Shown here: positions 45,416 through 56,361 of the stretch, piece after piece
Layout: each line of letters starts with the position of its first letter
How positions within the stretch are numbered: position 1 is the stretch's first letter
Origin: Gimesia sp.
GTDB lineage: Bacteria; Planctomycetota; Planctomycetia; Planctomycetales; Planctomycetaceae
Direction: 5' to 3'
NCBI GenBank assembly: GCA_002706765.1
Contig: PAJV01000065.1
Span: forward strand, 54,411-118,410
DNA: 64,000 nt
The notes under the pieces: generated by a model
Told to the model about the DNA's origin: nothing
Seen by the model: the letters and a program-made list of their open reading frames with translations, nothing else
Databases searched by the model: none
Position numbers and translations under genes: made by a program

Positions 45416-47197
45416 GTGAATTTGGTTCCGTTCATGAGGCAGCACCGATTACCGGTTGTAGTGTTCCTGTTTTGTCTGTTGCTGATCGTCGGCTGTGATC
45501 AGAACAAATCCGATCCCGAGCCATCGTCTGTCACTCAGGTTGCACCCGACCTCAAACTGAACAAGGCGCCTACACAGGCAACTGCGAAGCCGGCACCGTT
45601 TCAGTTTAAAGACATCGCGCACCAGAGTGGTCTCGAATTCACCTATTATGGTAATCCCAGTCCACAGCATTACATGGTGGAACAGAATGGAGGCGGAGTC
45701 GCGCTGTTTGATTTTGATGGCGATCAGTGCCTGGATGTATTTCTTTCCAATGGCTCACATTTTGATCGACCTGCAGAGGACGCAGGGGAAGTGCATCGGT
45801 TGTATCGCTCCATCGGGCAACTCCCGCAAGCGCTGCAATTTGAAAACGTCGCTGCGGTTGCCGGTGTGGAACGGTCGGATTTTGGCATGGGAGTGGCCTG
45901 CGGGGATTATAACAATGACGGGTTTGTAGACCTGTATTTATGCACGTATGGGAAAAACTGTTTGTGGGAGAATAATGGAGATGGCACCTTTTCCGACATC
46001 ACAGACACCACGCTGACGGGGGACGAACAGTGGGGGGCGAGCGCCGCCTTTGGTGACCTGGACGGAGACGGTGACCTGGATCTGTATGTCACTAACTATG
46101 TCGAGTATTCCCGTGATGATCCTCCCTGCTATACCACGATCGGATCGCAACGGGTCAAGATTTCGTGTGGCCCGATCGGCAGGATCGCGCAACAGGATCT
46201 GCTCTATGAAAACCTGGGAGATGGTCGGTTTGTGGATCGCTCACAGGAAGCAGGCATCATTCAACCCACTGCGGGAAAAGGACTGGCAGTCCAGATCGTA
46301 GATCTGAATCGCGATGGGCTGCTTGACATTTTTGTGGCGAATGACACCACCGATAATTTTCTGTTTCTCAATCAGGGAAACATGAAATTTGATGAACAGG
46401 CGCTGGTGCTGGGTGTTGCCGTGGGTGATCAGGGGGAACCGCAGTCATCAATGGGAATCGCCTGTGCCGACTTCAATCGTAACGGTCTGCTGGATCTGTT
46501 CGTCACTAATTTTGAAAACGCGGTCAATGATTTCTATGAACAACTGGAGGTCGGCGGTTACCTGACCACCAATTCCCGTCTCGGCCTGGATACGACCTCG
46601 CGGCCGATGCTGGCGTTCGGGACTGTGTTTGCCGATTTCGATTTGGATCAATGGCCTGATCTGTTTATCGCGAACGGTCATATCTGGGATCTGAGCACGC
46701 TGGGAACAGAGCATGAATACGAAATGACACAGCAGCTGTTTTATAATCAGCAGGGAAAACGGTTTCATGATGTTTCCCAGAGTTCGGGCCCCTATTTTCA
46801 ATCCAAATTTCTGGGACGCGCTACCGCTGTGGGGGATATGGATAACGATGGCGATGCCGACCTGCTGGCGACGCATGAAATCAAGCCGGCGGCATTACTG
46901 CAAAATGAGAGCCCCAGGCAAGGCAAGAGTGTCAGGCTGCGTTTTATCGGCGTGAAAGGATCGAGAGAACCTCTGGGCTGTACTTTGAAAGTCGTCACCG
47001 GTGATGTAGAACAGATTCTGGTTATCCCGGCGGGGGGCAGCTATCAGGCGTCCAGCGATCCTCGTGTGATCGTACCCACGGGTGATGCGACTTCGATCCA
47101 AAGCCTGGTACTCAACTGGCCCGATGGCAGCCGGGAAGAGTGGAATGATTTACCCATCCAGGCAGAACTGACGCTGATTCAGGGGACAGGCCATTAA
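45416..47197 (+). CDS. CRTAC1 family lipoprotein (FG-GAP/VCBS propeller plus UnbV domain)
   Basis: A 593-residue secreted lipoprotein; the signal ends LLLIVGC (Cys27 of the GTG start). Repeated calcium-binding-like loops (DFDGDQCLD, DYNNDGFVD, DLDGDGDLD, DLNRDGLLD, DFNRNGLLD, DFDLDQWPD, DMDNDGDAD) mark an FG-GAP/VCBS beta-propeller, and the C-terminus is an ASPIC/UnbV domain (LVLNWPDGSREEW). Such proteins are abundant in planctomycetes; their function is unknown, though a carbohydrate-binding role is often supposed. The start is GTG at 45416 with AGGGG upstream; an ATG at 45434 is an alternative. It heads the carbamoyltransferase cluster. Confidence 0.9.
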   Translation: MNLVPFMRQHRLPVVVFLFCLLLIVGCDQNKSDPEPSSVTQVAPDLKLNKAPTQATAKPAPFQFKDIAHQSGLEFTYYGNPSPQHYMVEQNGGGVALFDFDGDQCLDVFLSNGSHFDRPAEDAGEVHRLYRSIGQLPQALQFENVAAVAGVERSDFGMGVACGDYNNDGFVDLYLCTYGKNCLWENNGDGTFSDITDTTLTGDEQWGASAAFGDLDGDGDLDLYVTNYVEYSRDDPPCYTTIGSQRVKISCGPIGRIAQQDLLYENLGDGRFVDRSQEAGIIQPTAGKGLAVQIVDLNRDGLLDIFVANDTTDNFLFLNQGNMKFDEQALVLGVAVGDQGEPQSSMGIACADFNRNGLLDLFVTNFENAVNDFYEQLEVGGYLTTNSRLGLDTTSRPMLAFGTVFADFDLDQWPDLFIANGHIWDLSTLGTEHEYEMTQQLFYNQQGKRFHDVSQSSGPYFQSKFLGRATAVGDMDNDGDADLLATHEIKPAALLQNESPRQGKSVRLRFIGVKGSREPLGCTLKVVTGDVEQILVIPAGGSYQASSDPRVIVPTGDATSIQSLVLNWPDGSREEWNDLPIQAELTLIQGTGH

Positions 47198-47393
47198 AGG
47201 CTCTTGCAGGCCCACATTTAATTATGCTACTAATGCTTTATCAAGCTGGAAAATGAAAGTTGGGTGTGTTGTTGTTGTCGCACTCTCGTGATATTTATCA
47301 ACCCAAAATTTAAAAATGCCCTTCCACTAAGATATTTCCTTTTCATGTCGGTTCAACCCTCTGTGAGCTTTCAATATTCGGACTGAGTACTGC

Positions 47394-49232
47394 ATGACCG
47401 CGATTCTGGGAATCTCCGCATTCTATCATGATTCAGCCGCCGCCCTCATCGTGGATGGTGAGATTATCGCGGCGGCCCAGGAAGAACGGTTTACCCGCAT
47501 CAAACATGATGCTGCATTTCCGCAACACGCAATCGCGTACTGTCTGGAAGAAGCAGGCCTGACTCCCGATCAGATTGATCTGGTCGGTTTCTACGAAAAA
47601 CCGCTTTTAAAATTTGAACGCCTGCTGGAAACAACGCTGGCGTTCGCGCCCTGGGGGTTCAAAGCGTTTTTGAATACGATTCCCAGCTGGCTCAAAACCA
47701 AGCTGCATCTTCCCCGCGCGATCCATGAGGGGCTACAAAAACAGTACAACAGGCGGATCGTGTTTGTAGAACATCATGAGTCCCACGCAGCCAGTGCCTT
47801 TTTTCCCTCGCCGTTTGCCGAGGCCGCATTTCTGACCGTGGATGGCGTTGGTGAATGGGCGACTGCCAGTTTTGGAGTCGGGCAGGAAAACCGGATCGAG
47901 ATCCAGAGCGAACTCTATTTTCCCCACTCCGTCGGCTTGTTGTATTCAGCGTTTACCTGGTATTGCGGGTTCAAGGTGAACTCAGGCGAATACAAACTGA
48001 TGGGACTGGCCCCGTACGGGGAACCGCGGTTTGTCGATCTGATTCGCGAAAACCTGGTGGATATCAAACCCGATGGCTCAATTCGCCTCGATTTATCTTA
48101 TTTCAATTATTGTCATGGATTGACCATGACTTCAAAAAAATTCCATCATCTGTTTGGTGGAGCACCCCGCCAGCCGGAATCAGAGATTACGCAGCGTGAG
48201 ATGGACCTGGCTGCTTCCATTCAGGTGGTGACTGAAGAGATCCTGATGAAAATGGTGCGGCACGTGCATGCACAGACAGGAAAGTCCCAGTTATGTATGG
48301 CGGGAGGAGTCGCTCTGAATTGCGTCGCGAATGGCAAGATTCTACGCGAAGGTCCCTTTGAAAAAATCTGGATTCAGCCGGCAGCGGGAGACGCAGGCGG
48401 CGCACTGGGCGTGGCGTTGTTTATCTGGCATCAACTGTTGAAAAAGCCGCGCACGCTTCAACCGGAAGACAGACAGCAGGGAAGTTTCCTGGGACCCCGG
48501 TTTACAGAGACGCAGATTCGGGCATTTCTGGATGACAGGAAAGTCCTCTACCATCATCGTGCCGATGAAGGGGAACTGTGCGATGAAGTGGCCCGTTACA
48601 TCGCAGAGGAAAAAGTGGTGGGCTGGCTGCAGGGGCGTATGGAATATGGACCGCGCGCACTGGGAGGGCGGAGCATTCTCGGCGATGCACGCAGTACCAC
48701 GATGCAGTCAAAAATGAACCGGAAGATCAAGTTTCGGGAATCATTCCGTCCGTTTGCTCCCTCCATATTACAAAGCAGGGTCACGGACTACTTTGATTTT
48801 CCACCTGATGTGGACAGCCCCTATATGCTGCAGGTTGCCGACGTGCAATCTCATCAGCGAACGACTCTGCCTGCTGACAGTGATGAGCTCACAGGCCTGC
48901 AGAAGCTGCAGTTGATCCGCTCCCGTGTGCCGGCCATTACGCACGTCGATTATTCATCCCGTCTGCAGACAGTGGATGACACACGCCATGGACGATATTT
49001 CAAACTGATGGCCGCATTTGAAAAGCTGACCGGGTCGCCGGTGATGATTAACACCAGTTTTAATGTGCGAGGCGAACCAATCGTCTGCACGCCAGAAGAT
49101 GCGTATCAATGTTTTATGGCAACTAATATGGATGTACTCGTGCTGGAACAGTTTGTGATTCTCAAGTCTGAACAGCCCGAGGCGCGGGTTTTTGAGGATG
49201 ACCTGCACCTGGACCAATACGCCCTGGATTAA
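47394..49232 (+). CDS. Carbamoyltransferase, NodU/CmcH family
   Basis: A 612-residue O-carbamoyltransferase. The N-terminal Kae1-like half begins ILGISAFYHDSAAALIVDGEIIAAAQEERFTR-type sequence (4-35) with HHESHAASAFFPSPF around residue 125, and the YrdC-like/C-terminal part has EYGPRALGGRSILGDAR, FRPFAPSIL and the closing NTSFNVRGEPIVCTPEDAY. It uses carbamoyl phosphate and ATP to carbamoylate hydroxyl groups of sugars or natural products. Two small membrane-protein genes (SxtJ, DUF5989) follow immediately, a combination frequent in saxitoxin-like and polysaccharide loci. The acceptor is unknown. Confidence 0.95.
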   Translation: MTAILGISAFYHDSAAALIVDGEIIAAAQEERFTRIKHDAAFPQHAIAYCLEEAGLTPDQIDLVGFYEKPLLKFERLLETTLAFAPWGFKAFLNTIPSWLKTKLHLPRAIHEGLQKQYNRRIVFVEHHESHAASAFFPSPFAEAAFLTVDGVGEWATASFGVGQENRIEIQSELYFPHSVGLLYSAFTWYCGFKVNSGEYKLMGLAPYGEPRFVDLIRENLVDIKPDGSIRLDLSYFNYCHGLTMTSKKFHHLFGGAPRQPESEITQREMDLAASIQVVTEEILMKMVRHVHAQTGKSQLCMAGGVALNCVANGKILREGPFEKIWIQPAAGDAGGALGVALFIWHQLLKKPRTLQPEDRQQGSFLGPRFTETQIRAFLDDRKVLYHHRADEGELCDEVARYIAEEKVVGWLQGRMEYGPRALGGRSILGDARSTTMQSKMNRKIKFRESFRPFAPSILQSRVTDYFDFPPDVDSPYMLQVADVQSHQRTTLPADSDELTGLQKLQLIRSRVPAITHVDYSSRLQTVDDTRHGRYFKLMAAFEKLTGSPVMINTSFNVRGEPIVCTPEDAYQCFMATNMDVLVLEQFVILKSEQPEARVFEDDLHLDQYALD

Positions 49233-49268
49233 ATCCTGAAGAATCGTTTTAGAAGGCAATAACTCAAG

Positions 49269-49685
49269 ATGGCATTAGCAGAAATCAACTGGAATCCCTC
49301 TTCCCGCGACTTGAGGATTTTCTCAATCGCGCTGGGCTGTCTGCTGGCTCTGATTTCATTGATCAGCTTTCGAGCGTCGGCTTCGGTTCCGCTGGCAGTG
49401 ATGCTGTCGGGAATTGCCGTGCTGATAATGGTGATTGGTTTCCTCGCGCCTGCAACAGTCAAACCCGTTTATCTGGGGTGGATGATTCTGCTGTTTCCCG
49501 TTCGCTGGAGTGTTTCCTGTTTGTTGATTGCTGTAGTATATTATCTGGTGATGACGCCGATCGGATTTGCTTTACGATTGCTGGGACATGATCTGGTGGG
49601 CAGACGCTTTGACGCGCAGGCAAGTTCCTACTGGAGGCGAGAACGCCGCATCAGACAGGAACAGGATTATTTTCGTCAGTTTTAA
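49269..49685 (+). CDS. SxtJ family membrane protein
   Basis: A 138-residue protein with two pairs of membrane helices (about residues 17-57 and 65-100) and a basic C-terminal tail (YWRRERRIRQEQDYF). The pattern near the middle (LGWMILLFPVRWSVS then YYLVMTPIGFALRLLGHD) matches the SxtJ family, named from the saxitoxin cluster and normally found beside NodU/CmcH carbamoyltransferases. It is 36 bases after the carbamoyltransferase stop. Its role is unknown, probably a membrane partner. Confidence 0.87.
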   Translation: MALAEINWNPSSRDLRIFSIALGCLLALISLISFRASASVPLAVMLSGIAVLIMVIGFLAPATVKPVYLGWMILLFPVRWSVSCLLIAVVYYLVMTPIGFALRLLGHDLVGRRFDAQASSYWRRERRIRQEQDYFRQF

Positions 49686-49730
49686 TTCCACTTGAAATAC
49701 ATCATCTCGGAATTCAACAAAGGTTTGAGA

Positions 49731-49955
49731 ATGACAGAACAAACTGATCCGCAGTCAAATTCAGGGGAAGAACAGACAACGGATTTCCTTTCTCAATCGG
49801 AATCGGCGACACCGGGAATCCTGGCAGAGTTCTGGGATTTCCTGAAACATAATAAGAAATGGTGGTTAGCGCCGATTATTATTGCGCTGCTGTTGATTGG
49901 CTTACTGATACTCATCAGCGGGAGCGCGATGGCACCGTTTATCTATCCGATTTAA
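49731..49955 (+). CDS. DUF5989 family small membrane protein
   Basis: A 74-residue protein: an acidic polar N-terminus, then EFWDFLKHNKKWWLAPIIIALLLIG and one membrane helix ending SGSAMAPFIYPI. This FLKxNKKWWL...APFIY pattern is DUF5989, usually found next to SxtJ and carbamoyltransferase. The ATG at 49731 has CAAAGGTTT upstream and is preferred to the frame start at 49692. It is the last gene of the cluster. Function unknown. Confidence 0.85.
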   Translation: MTEQTDPQSNSGEEQTTDFLSQSESATPGILAEFWDFLKHNKKWWLAPIIIALLLIGLLILISGSAMAPFIYPI

Positions 49956-50243
49956 TTGGATGCATTGTATTCATATTGCTGCAGTCTCAAATATTACAGC
50001 TTGTCAGGCGCAGAGAATTCCACGCCTTCGATTTTTCACTGGAAGGTTCCGCGCTACTGTACATGCGAAAATCAATTGTTGCCAATCTTCATAAAATAAC
50101 AATTTCTTTATATCTGTTATAAAAAAAACTTTCATTTATGAATCTTTATTGGTAGCCTTAAGTCAGCACCTCTAATCCAGTCTGACTATTCTTGTGAATC
50201 ATTCATTCGAATTTACTTCATCTTAAGATTCAGGAGACACCAA

Positions 50244-50657
50244 GTGCGACCAGCTCTGAACTCCTTTCTGTTGTTTTCTCTGATAGCTCTTTCCGGTTGT
50301 GGCAGCGATCCCACGGCAGATCTCGGAACCGCTGTAACGGTGACCGGAACAATCACCTTGGATGGCAAACCCTCTGATGGCGTGGAAGTGATCTTTAAAA
50401 GGCTTGATGCCGGCGCACCAGCAGAGTATCGGCAATACGTTGCGACAACCGATTCGTCCGGCAAGTACAGCCTCGAGAATGTGTACCCGGCGAAATATGC
50501 AGTGATGGTCAATGAGAAAAAAGATGAAAAAGCAGAAGAAGAGGGGGCAGCTGCCTTTGAAACGGGCCCTTATAAAAAGTATGGCGTTAACAGTGAATTA
50601 ACGGCAGAGGTCACTGAATCCAATAAAACTTTTGACTTTGAATTAACTTCTAAATAA
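50244..50657 (+). CDS. Small lipoprotein with carboxypeptidase-regulatory-like domain
   Basis: A 137-residue lipoprotein; signal ends LIALSGC (Cys19 after a GTG start with AGGAG upstream). The mature part begins TVTGTITLDGKPSDGVEVIFK and continues ATTDSSGKYSLENVYPAKYAVMV, the beta-sandwich pattern of the carboxypeptidase regulatory-like/transthyretin fold. In planctomycetes such short lipoproteins very often sit beside DUF1559 genes, as here. It is presumably surface or periplasmic; its function is unknown. Confidence 0.82.
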   Translation: MRPALNSFLLFSLIALSGCGSDPTADLGTAVTVTGTITLDGKPSDGVEVIFKRLDAGAPAEYRQYVATTDSSGKYSLENVYPAKYAVMVNEKKDEKAEEEGAAAFETGPYKKYGVNSELTAEVTESNKTFDFELTSK

Positions 50658-50937
50658 ACGAACTCCTATCAACAAGCCGGAGTGTCCCTGGTTATAAACC
50701 AGATCCAGGGTTCTGCGCTGAAAAATAAATAATAAAATCTAACTGCTGGTCTGGTTCTACAGATCGGTCAATGAATAATCAATCAGTGGAGGATGAAAGC
50801 AACTTTCTCTTAAGCGGTATTACCACTTGAGAAGTTGAATATAAATCTTGTATCTGGTGTGAGGCGATTTTGTGTTCCGAATCGTTGTCACTGAATATGC
50901 GTTTTTATTTATTTTGTTGTTGTAAAGGAGTTTATTC

Positions 50938-51921
<984 letters not shown>

Positions 51922-51966
51922 AGCCTGATCTCGTTAATTCGAAAACAGTTGATTTTAGTAACAGTT

Positions 51967-52003
51967 GAGCCTGGAGGTGGAATTTCCGTCTTCAGGCTCT
52001 TTT
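51967..52003 (+). terminator. Intrinsic terminator of DUF1559 copy 1
   Basis: A 10-bp stem with one G-T pair (51967-51976 and 51990-51999), a 13-base loop and a following TTTT. It separates the two DUF1559 genes into different transcripts. Confidence 0.7.
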
Positions 52004-52601
52004 ACATTGCTGACAAGCGTTAGGTGTTCATGTGTGGGTGTCTCTGGCATTTTGCATCAGATCGTATTGACGCTTGGGCCCGATACTGTTTGAATATTTA
52101 CAGGAAAAAGGCGTCATCAGTAATAATAAATCATGCGAAACCTGTGTGAAGTTCTGGTGTTAATTTTGAATGTGCGTTTTTCCATGTAATCGTATTACAG
52201 ATTAGAGACGACGTCTGTTGTCTCTAACCGTTAAATCCGCTCTGGCTGGTTTGAGTTTGATGTGCGATCAGCAGTCAGAACAGCTGCTTTTTCAGGAAGC
52301 TCTGAACTTCCAGAAAAAACTGGGATCAAAGGAGGACCAATTACGAAGGCTTGAAAGTCAGACCCTTTCCAGACATAAAAGCTGAATTGCTTATTCGCTG
52401 CCTGACTGACCAAATTTCTGATCAGATAGATTCCTCCATCACACAATAGAAATACTCTATCCCCGCAATATCTCTCCTAAGTCAGTTTCATCGCTGCTCA
52501 ATGATTTTTTAGACAGCATTTTCTGCCAAGGTGTCAAACACTGTTTCGTCATCAATTTCTAAATTAAGCTTATTCTTATTTATTGAAGGAGAGACCCCTT
52601 G
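52004..52601. other. Intergenic region between the two DUF1559 genes
   Basis: About 600 AT-rich bp with no supported gene. A 71-codon minus frame (52231-52446) begins with TTG, has no ribosome binding site and no recognised family. The last 40 bp hold the promoter-proximal leader of DUF1559 copy 2, with GAAGGAGAG upstream of the ATG at 52602. Confidence 0.45.
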
Positions 52602-53561
52602 ATGAAACGTAAGGCATTTACATTAATTGAACTTCTGGTGGTAATTGCGATCATTGCCATCCTGATTGCATTACTGTTGCCAGCCGTGCAACAGGCACGC
52701 GAAGCAGCTCGACGCAGTACCTGCAAAAATAATCTGAAGCAGATCGGCCTCGCGCTGGCAAATTATCTCGATCGTACTATGGGAGTTTTTCCCCGGGCTA
52801 CCATTTCCCCAAACGGGAGAGGTTGTTGCTGCGGAACGTATACTGCTGCAGCATTCAATACGACGGGAATTCCGCACAGTTTTCATACGGTTCACACCAT
52901 GTTGCTGCCTTATATTGATCAGGCAAATATTTATAATCAGATCAATATGAGCTTACGTTATGATGATGCCGTGAATTTACCTGCAGGAGCCACCCAGATT
53001 CCTGTCTATATCTGTCCCAGTGACAATCGTACCCATGATTCCTCTGTCAGTAACAATGGTCTGGCGACGCACAATTATCCCGGTGCCGGCTCGACGCATC
53101 CTTCCGGGCTCTGTGGTCTACATGGAACTTCAGGAGTATTTGCAGAACGAAATGGTCAGTTAAATGAAGCGGGGACAGCGCTGACACATCCTGCGATGAA
53201 ATTAAAGCTCATTACGGATGGGACCTCCAACACCATTTGTTTTTCTGAATTTGCTCAGAATAGAACAAAAGATGCGGGCTGTGGATTTACTGGCGTGGGG
53301 AATCAGGCCAAGTATGGTTGGGCACAACCCGCACTTGGTGGTACCGCTTATACCATTCTCGCGGTGTCGACTCCCAATGGATGTAATGGTACCAGTTCAG
53401 CGGGTTCCAACTCCGGGATTGCCCGCAGCTACCACATCGGTGGAGTGCATACATTGCTGGTGGATGGCTCGGTCCATTTTGTTGGTGACAGTATCGACGG
53501 ACCTACCTGGCAGAGACTGCATACATTCAGTGACGGGAATGTCGTCAGTATCAATCAGTGA
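52602..53561 (+). CDS. DUF1559 prepilin-like protein, copy 2
   Basis: A 319-residue DUF1559 protein, a clear tandem duplicate of the gene at 50938-51921. The prepilin-like leader is the same, and long blocks match almost residue for residue (the Cys-rich loop, [53 protein letters not shown]). Differences cluster in the middle surface region. The in-frame TTG just before the ATG at 52602 is not needed. It has its own strong terminator. Confidence 0.95.
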   Translation: MKRKAFTLIELLVVIAIIAILIALLLPAVQQAREAARRSTCKNNLKQIGLALANYLDRTMGVFPRATISPNGRGCCCGTYTAAAFNTTGIPHSFHTVHTMLLPYIDQANIYNQINMSLRYDDAVNLPAGATQIPVYICPSDNRTHDSSVSNNGLATHNYPGAGSTHPSGLCGLHGTSGVFAERNGQLNEAGTALTHPAMKLKLITDGTSNTICFSEFAQNRTKDAGCGFTGVGNQAKYGWAQPALGGTAYTILAVSTPNGCNGTSSAGSNSGIARSYHIGGVHTLLVDGSVHFVGDSIDGPTWQRLHTFSDGNVVSINQ

Positions 53562-53622
53562 CTCTGAGTAATCTGTCAGTTACTCTGATAAGCCAGTGCT
53601 GACAGATACCGTCTCAAACGAC

Positions 53623-53665
53623 ACCGCCCGTTCCCCTTTTTTCTGACAAGGGAACGGGCGGTTTT
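53623..53665 (+). terminator. Intrinsic terminator of DUF1559 copy 2
   Basis: Perfect 13-bp GC-rich arms (53623-53635 and 53650-53662) with a 14-base loop and a following T run; among the strongest terminators in the window. Confidence 0.85.
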
Positions 53666-53779
53666 CATTTTCAGTTGTACCAACCTCACGAGATCGGGTA
53701 TCTTATCTGTTCAAGGTCCTCAATCGAAACTGCAGGTTCAGGGAACATTGCAGAATAATTCTAATCCGAACAGACTGTT

Positions 53780-55459
53780 ATGACTCGTAAAGCGGAAACT
53801 CTGAGTTTACTTGCAGTCGTTTCTGTCATCTCTGCTTTGTATGGCTCCTACTATTCTAACACGTTTCTGTATGATGATTCCGAACAGGTATTGGCACAGC
53901 AGCCACTGGAGTCCTTTGATGACCTGATACTGATCTTCACGGAACCCAGTTTTCCAACACTGCCTTACTACCGACCACTGACCCGGGCATCGATCATGTT
54001 GCAGAAAACACTGCATGGTGATGATGCACGCTGGTTTCATCTGTTCAATGCGATTCTGGCAGGGATCACTGTCGGTATTGCCTGGCTGCTGATCCGCTTA
54101 CCGCTGTTTAAAATTCTGCCGGTTCCTGCTCTGTTTGCAGTGGCCCTGTTTGGTCTGCATCCTGCGGCTTCCTCCTGCGTTTATCCCGTTGCCTCCGGTC
54201 GTGAAACATTACTTCCTGCTGCATTGATTCTGCTCTCGACCTGGTGTTTTCTGAAAGGCTCACAGAAATATTACTGGTGGTCCGTCGTGACCTGTGGTCT
54301 TGCGTTACTTGCCAAGGAGCAGGCGATTGTGCTGCCTGTGTTATTTGTGACTGCAGACCTGTTGAACCTGACGGGACTCCCCGAGAAGAGGCAACTAGCG
54401 GGCTGGTTTCGACGTTATCTCCCCTTCCTGCTGCTCCTGGCGGGGTATCTGCTGTTGCGGTGGTTGCTCTTTAGTGGAACGGAAGTAAAACTCATGCTGG
54501 CAGAGCAGCCACTGGGACCGTTTTATTCGCTGCTGTATGCTCTGCAGACCAGTTTTGTGCCGTTCGTGGAACTTGTGTATGAGCCACCTGTCGAAGTCTG
54601 GTTCGATCCGCTCCGTATTCTCATTGCCGTGCTGCTGACGGGAATACTTGTTTATTTTGTATGGAGGAAATCAGAAGAGTTGGGGCGGTCAGCCTGTTTC
54701 TGGGGAGGCTGGTTTTTACTGCTGATGCTGCCGACCTCCAATATTCTGGAGCAGGAATGCGCTTTTTCAGAGCGCTATGTTTTTCTGTCGGTGCTGGCGC
54801 CGCTGGCTTTGTCCGCATCAATGATCAGTCAGTACTGGGATCGTTTTCTGGTAAGAAAGCTGTTCATGATCACAGGACTGGTTGCCGGCGTGTGCCTGGC
54901 ATGTATCAGTGGTATTCGTGGCATTTATTTTGAGAACGAAGAGACATTTTTCCGACAGTGGGTTAATACCAACCCCAGGTCATCAACCGCTCATGTGCAC
55001 CTGGGGCTGGTATACGCCAGTCATGAGCAGTTTGCCGAAGCGCTCGCCTGTTATGAACGGGCGCTGGCAATTGATCCGGAATTTACAGGGGCTCTCATCA
55101 ACCAGGCCAACGCCCTGGTAACCATGCAGCAGTATGACCCGGCAATTGAACTGTATCAGCGGTCACTGGAACTGCTGGATGGTAAGTTGCAGCATCTCAA
55201 GGTGGGTGTATATCATAACCTGGGTAACGCCTGGTGGGGCAAGCGCGATGCAGAGCAGGCGATTCAGTCGTACGAGCGCGCGATTAAACTTTCACGCGAG
55301 CATCTGCCGTCATATCTTGCACTGGCAGACATCTATCTGCAACAGGATCAGCCTGCGCATGCTGCCCGGTATTTAAATGAGGCACTGAAGCTGGATTCAA
55401 TGACGAAACAGAAACAGCGGGAAATTCATAACGTCATGCAGCGTTTTCAACTGGAATAA
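53780..55459 (+). CDS. Polytopic membrane protein with TPR repeats (TMTC-like), shorter copy
   Basis: A 559-residue protein with about ten membrane helices in residues 8-385, then three to four tetratricopeptide repeats (AHVHLGLVYASHEQFAEALACYERALAIDP; VYHNLGNAWWGKRDAEQAIQSYERAIKLS). The luminal N-terminal FLYDDSEQVLAQQP and the block LLMLPTSNILEQECAFSERYVFLSVLAPLAL parallel those of 42906-45131 and of TMTC glycosyltransferases. It probably acts in protein or glycan modification at the membrane; this is inferred. A thioredoxin-like lipoprotein gene follows after 45 bases. Confidence 0.85.
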   Translation: MTRKAETLSLLAVVSVISALYGSYYSNTFLYDDSEQVLAQQPLESFDDLILIFTEPSFPTLPYYRPLTRASIMLQKTLHGDDARWFHLFNAILAGITVGIAWLLIRLPLFKILPVPALFAVALFGLHPAASSCVYPVASGRETLLPAALILLSTWCFLKGSQKYYWWSVVTCGLALLAKEQAIVLPVLFVTADLLNLTGLPEKRQLAGWFRRYLPFLLLLAGYLLLRWLLFSGTEVKLMLAEQPLGPFYSLLYALQTSFVPFVELVYEPPVEVWFDPLRILIAVLLTGILVYFVWRKSEELGRSACFWGGWFLLLMLPTSNILEQECAFSERYVFLSVLAPLALSASMISQYWDRFLVRKLFMITGLVAGVCLACISGIRGIYFENEETFFRQWVNTNPRSSTAHVHLGLVYASHEQFAEALACYERALAIDPEFTGALINQANALVTMQQYDPAIELYQRSLELLDGKLQHLKVGVYHNLGNAWWGKRDAEQAIQSYERAIKLSREHLPSYLALADIYLQQDQPAHAARYLNEALKLDSMTKQKQREIHNVMQRFQLE

Positions 55460-55504
55460 TAGTAAACTCAGTGTCGTTGAATTACAGCATCCGGTTCAGG
55501 CACA

Positions 55505-56140
55505 ATGGTAGCTCTGTTGGTGGTATCTCAAATGGTTCGAAATCTGATTCTCTGTTCTACTCTGCTCTGTCTGCTGTCTGCCTGCAGGCCTGGTGACTCA
55601 GCCGAAGAATTGGAAGCGCCGCCGTTAACCGCGCGCGAAGCTGTTATTCAGTCGCTGCCTGTGGTTGAAATTCAACTGAAAGATATTACTCCTGAAACGT
55701 TGTCCGCAGAAATAGAGAAGCACCGCGGGAAAGTGGTGTTTGTAGATTACTGGGCGACCTGGTGTCCAATGTGCCTGGATTCCTTTCATCATTTAAGTGA
55801 ATGGCATCAGGAGTATGCCGACCGGGGCCTGGTGATTCTGGCAATCAATCTGGATGAAGATAATGAAAGTAATCGCAAGGTCGTGACAGAGTATCTTACT
55901 GAGTATCGCGCTCCGTTTGAAAATTTTATCTGTTCCGCGGCACCGGATACCAAACCGTTTGAGAAATTTGGCATCGAAGGCAGCACACTTCCGTTCTGTC
56001 AAATATATAATCGAGAGGGGGAACTCGTTGTCGCGCTGGGGAATGTCAATCCGGATCATCTTTATGACCAACGCTCAATCAGTGCTGCATTGAAAACACT
56101 GTTTCCGCAATCGGCATCGATAGAGAATGACAGTAAATAG
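55505..56140 (+). CDS. Thioredoxin-like lipoprotein (TlpA/ResA type)
   Basis: A 211-residue lipoprotein. With the start at 55505 the signal ends CLLSAC (Cys27); an ATG at 55532 gives a more typical short charged start (MVRN). The domain has the redox motif WATWCPMC (Cys87, Cys90) followed by LVILAINLDEDNESN, then the cis-Pro region STLPFCQIY. It is similar to TlpA/ResA proteins that reduce periplasmic disulfides, for example in cytochrome maturation. It follows the membrane-TPR gene on the same strand. Confidence 0.88.
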   Translation: MVALLVVSQMVRNLILCSTLLCLLSACRPGDSAEELEAPPLTAREAVIQSLPVVEIQLKDITPETLSAEIEKHRGKVVFVDYWATWCPMCLDSFHHLSEWHQEYADRGLVILAINLDEDNESNRKVVTEYLTEYRAPFENFICSAAPDTKPFEKFGIEGSTLPFCQIYNREGELVVALGNVNPDHLYDQRSISAALKTLFPQSASIENDSK

Positions 56141-56361
56141 TGCAGGTGTCATAAAACATTGCGAAGTGCCTGCAGCAGCAGTGCCTGGTTTGCATTGATT
56201 CCCGCCGATCAAATGGTAAATGCAAACCATTTTTTTAAGAGGTGGAAAAGAATCTGTTTGCAGAGCCCCGACGAAATGCCTAGACTGAGTAGATACCAGA
56301 GCGTTTCACTCCAGAAATCCTTGCGTTCCCTGTTTCCATCCTTGCCTCCGGATCTGATACC

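Noticed and set aside
52231-52446. 71-codon minus-strand frame between the DUF1559 genes
   Set aside because: TTG start without a ribosome binding site, no family recognised; too weak to call a gene.
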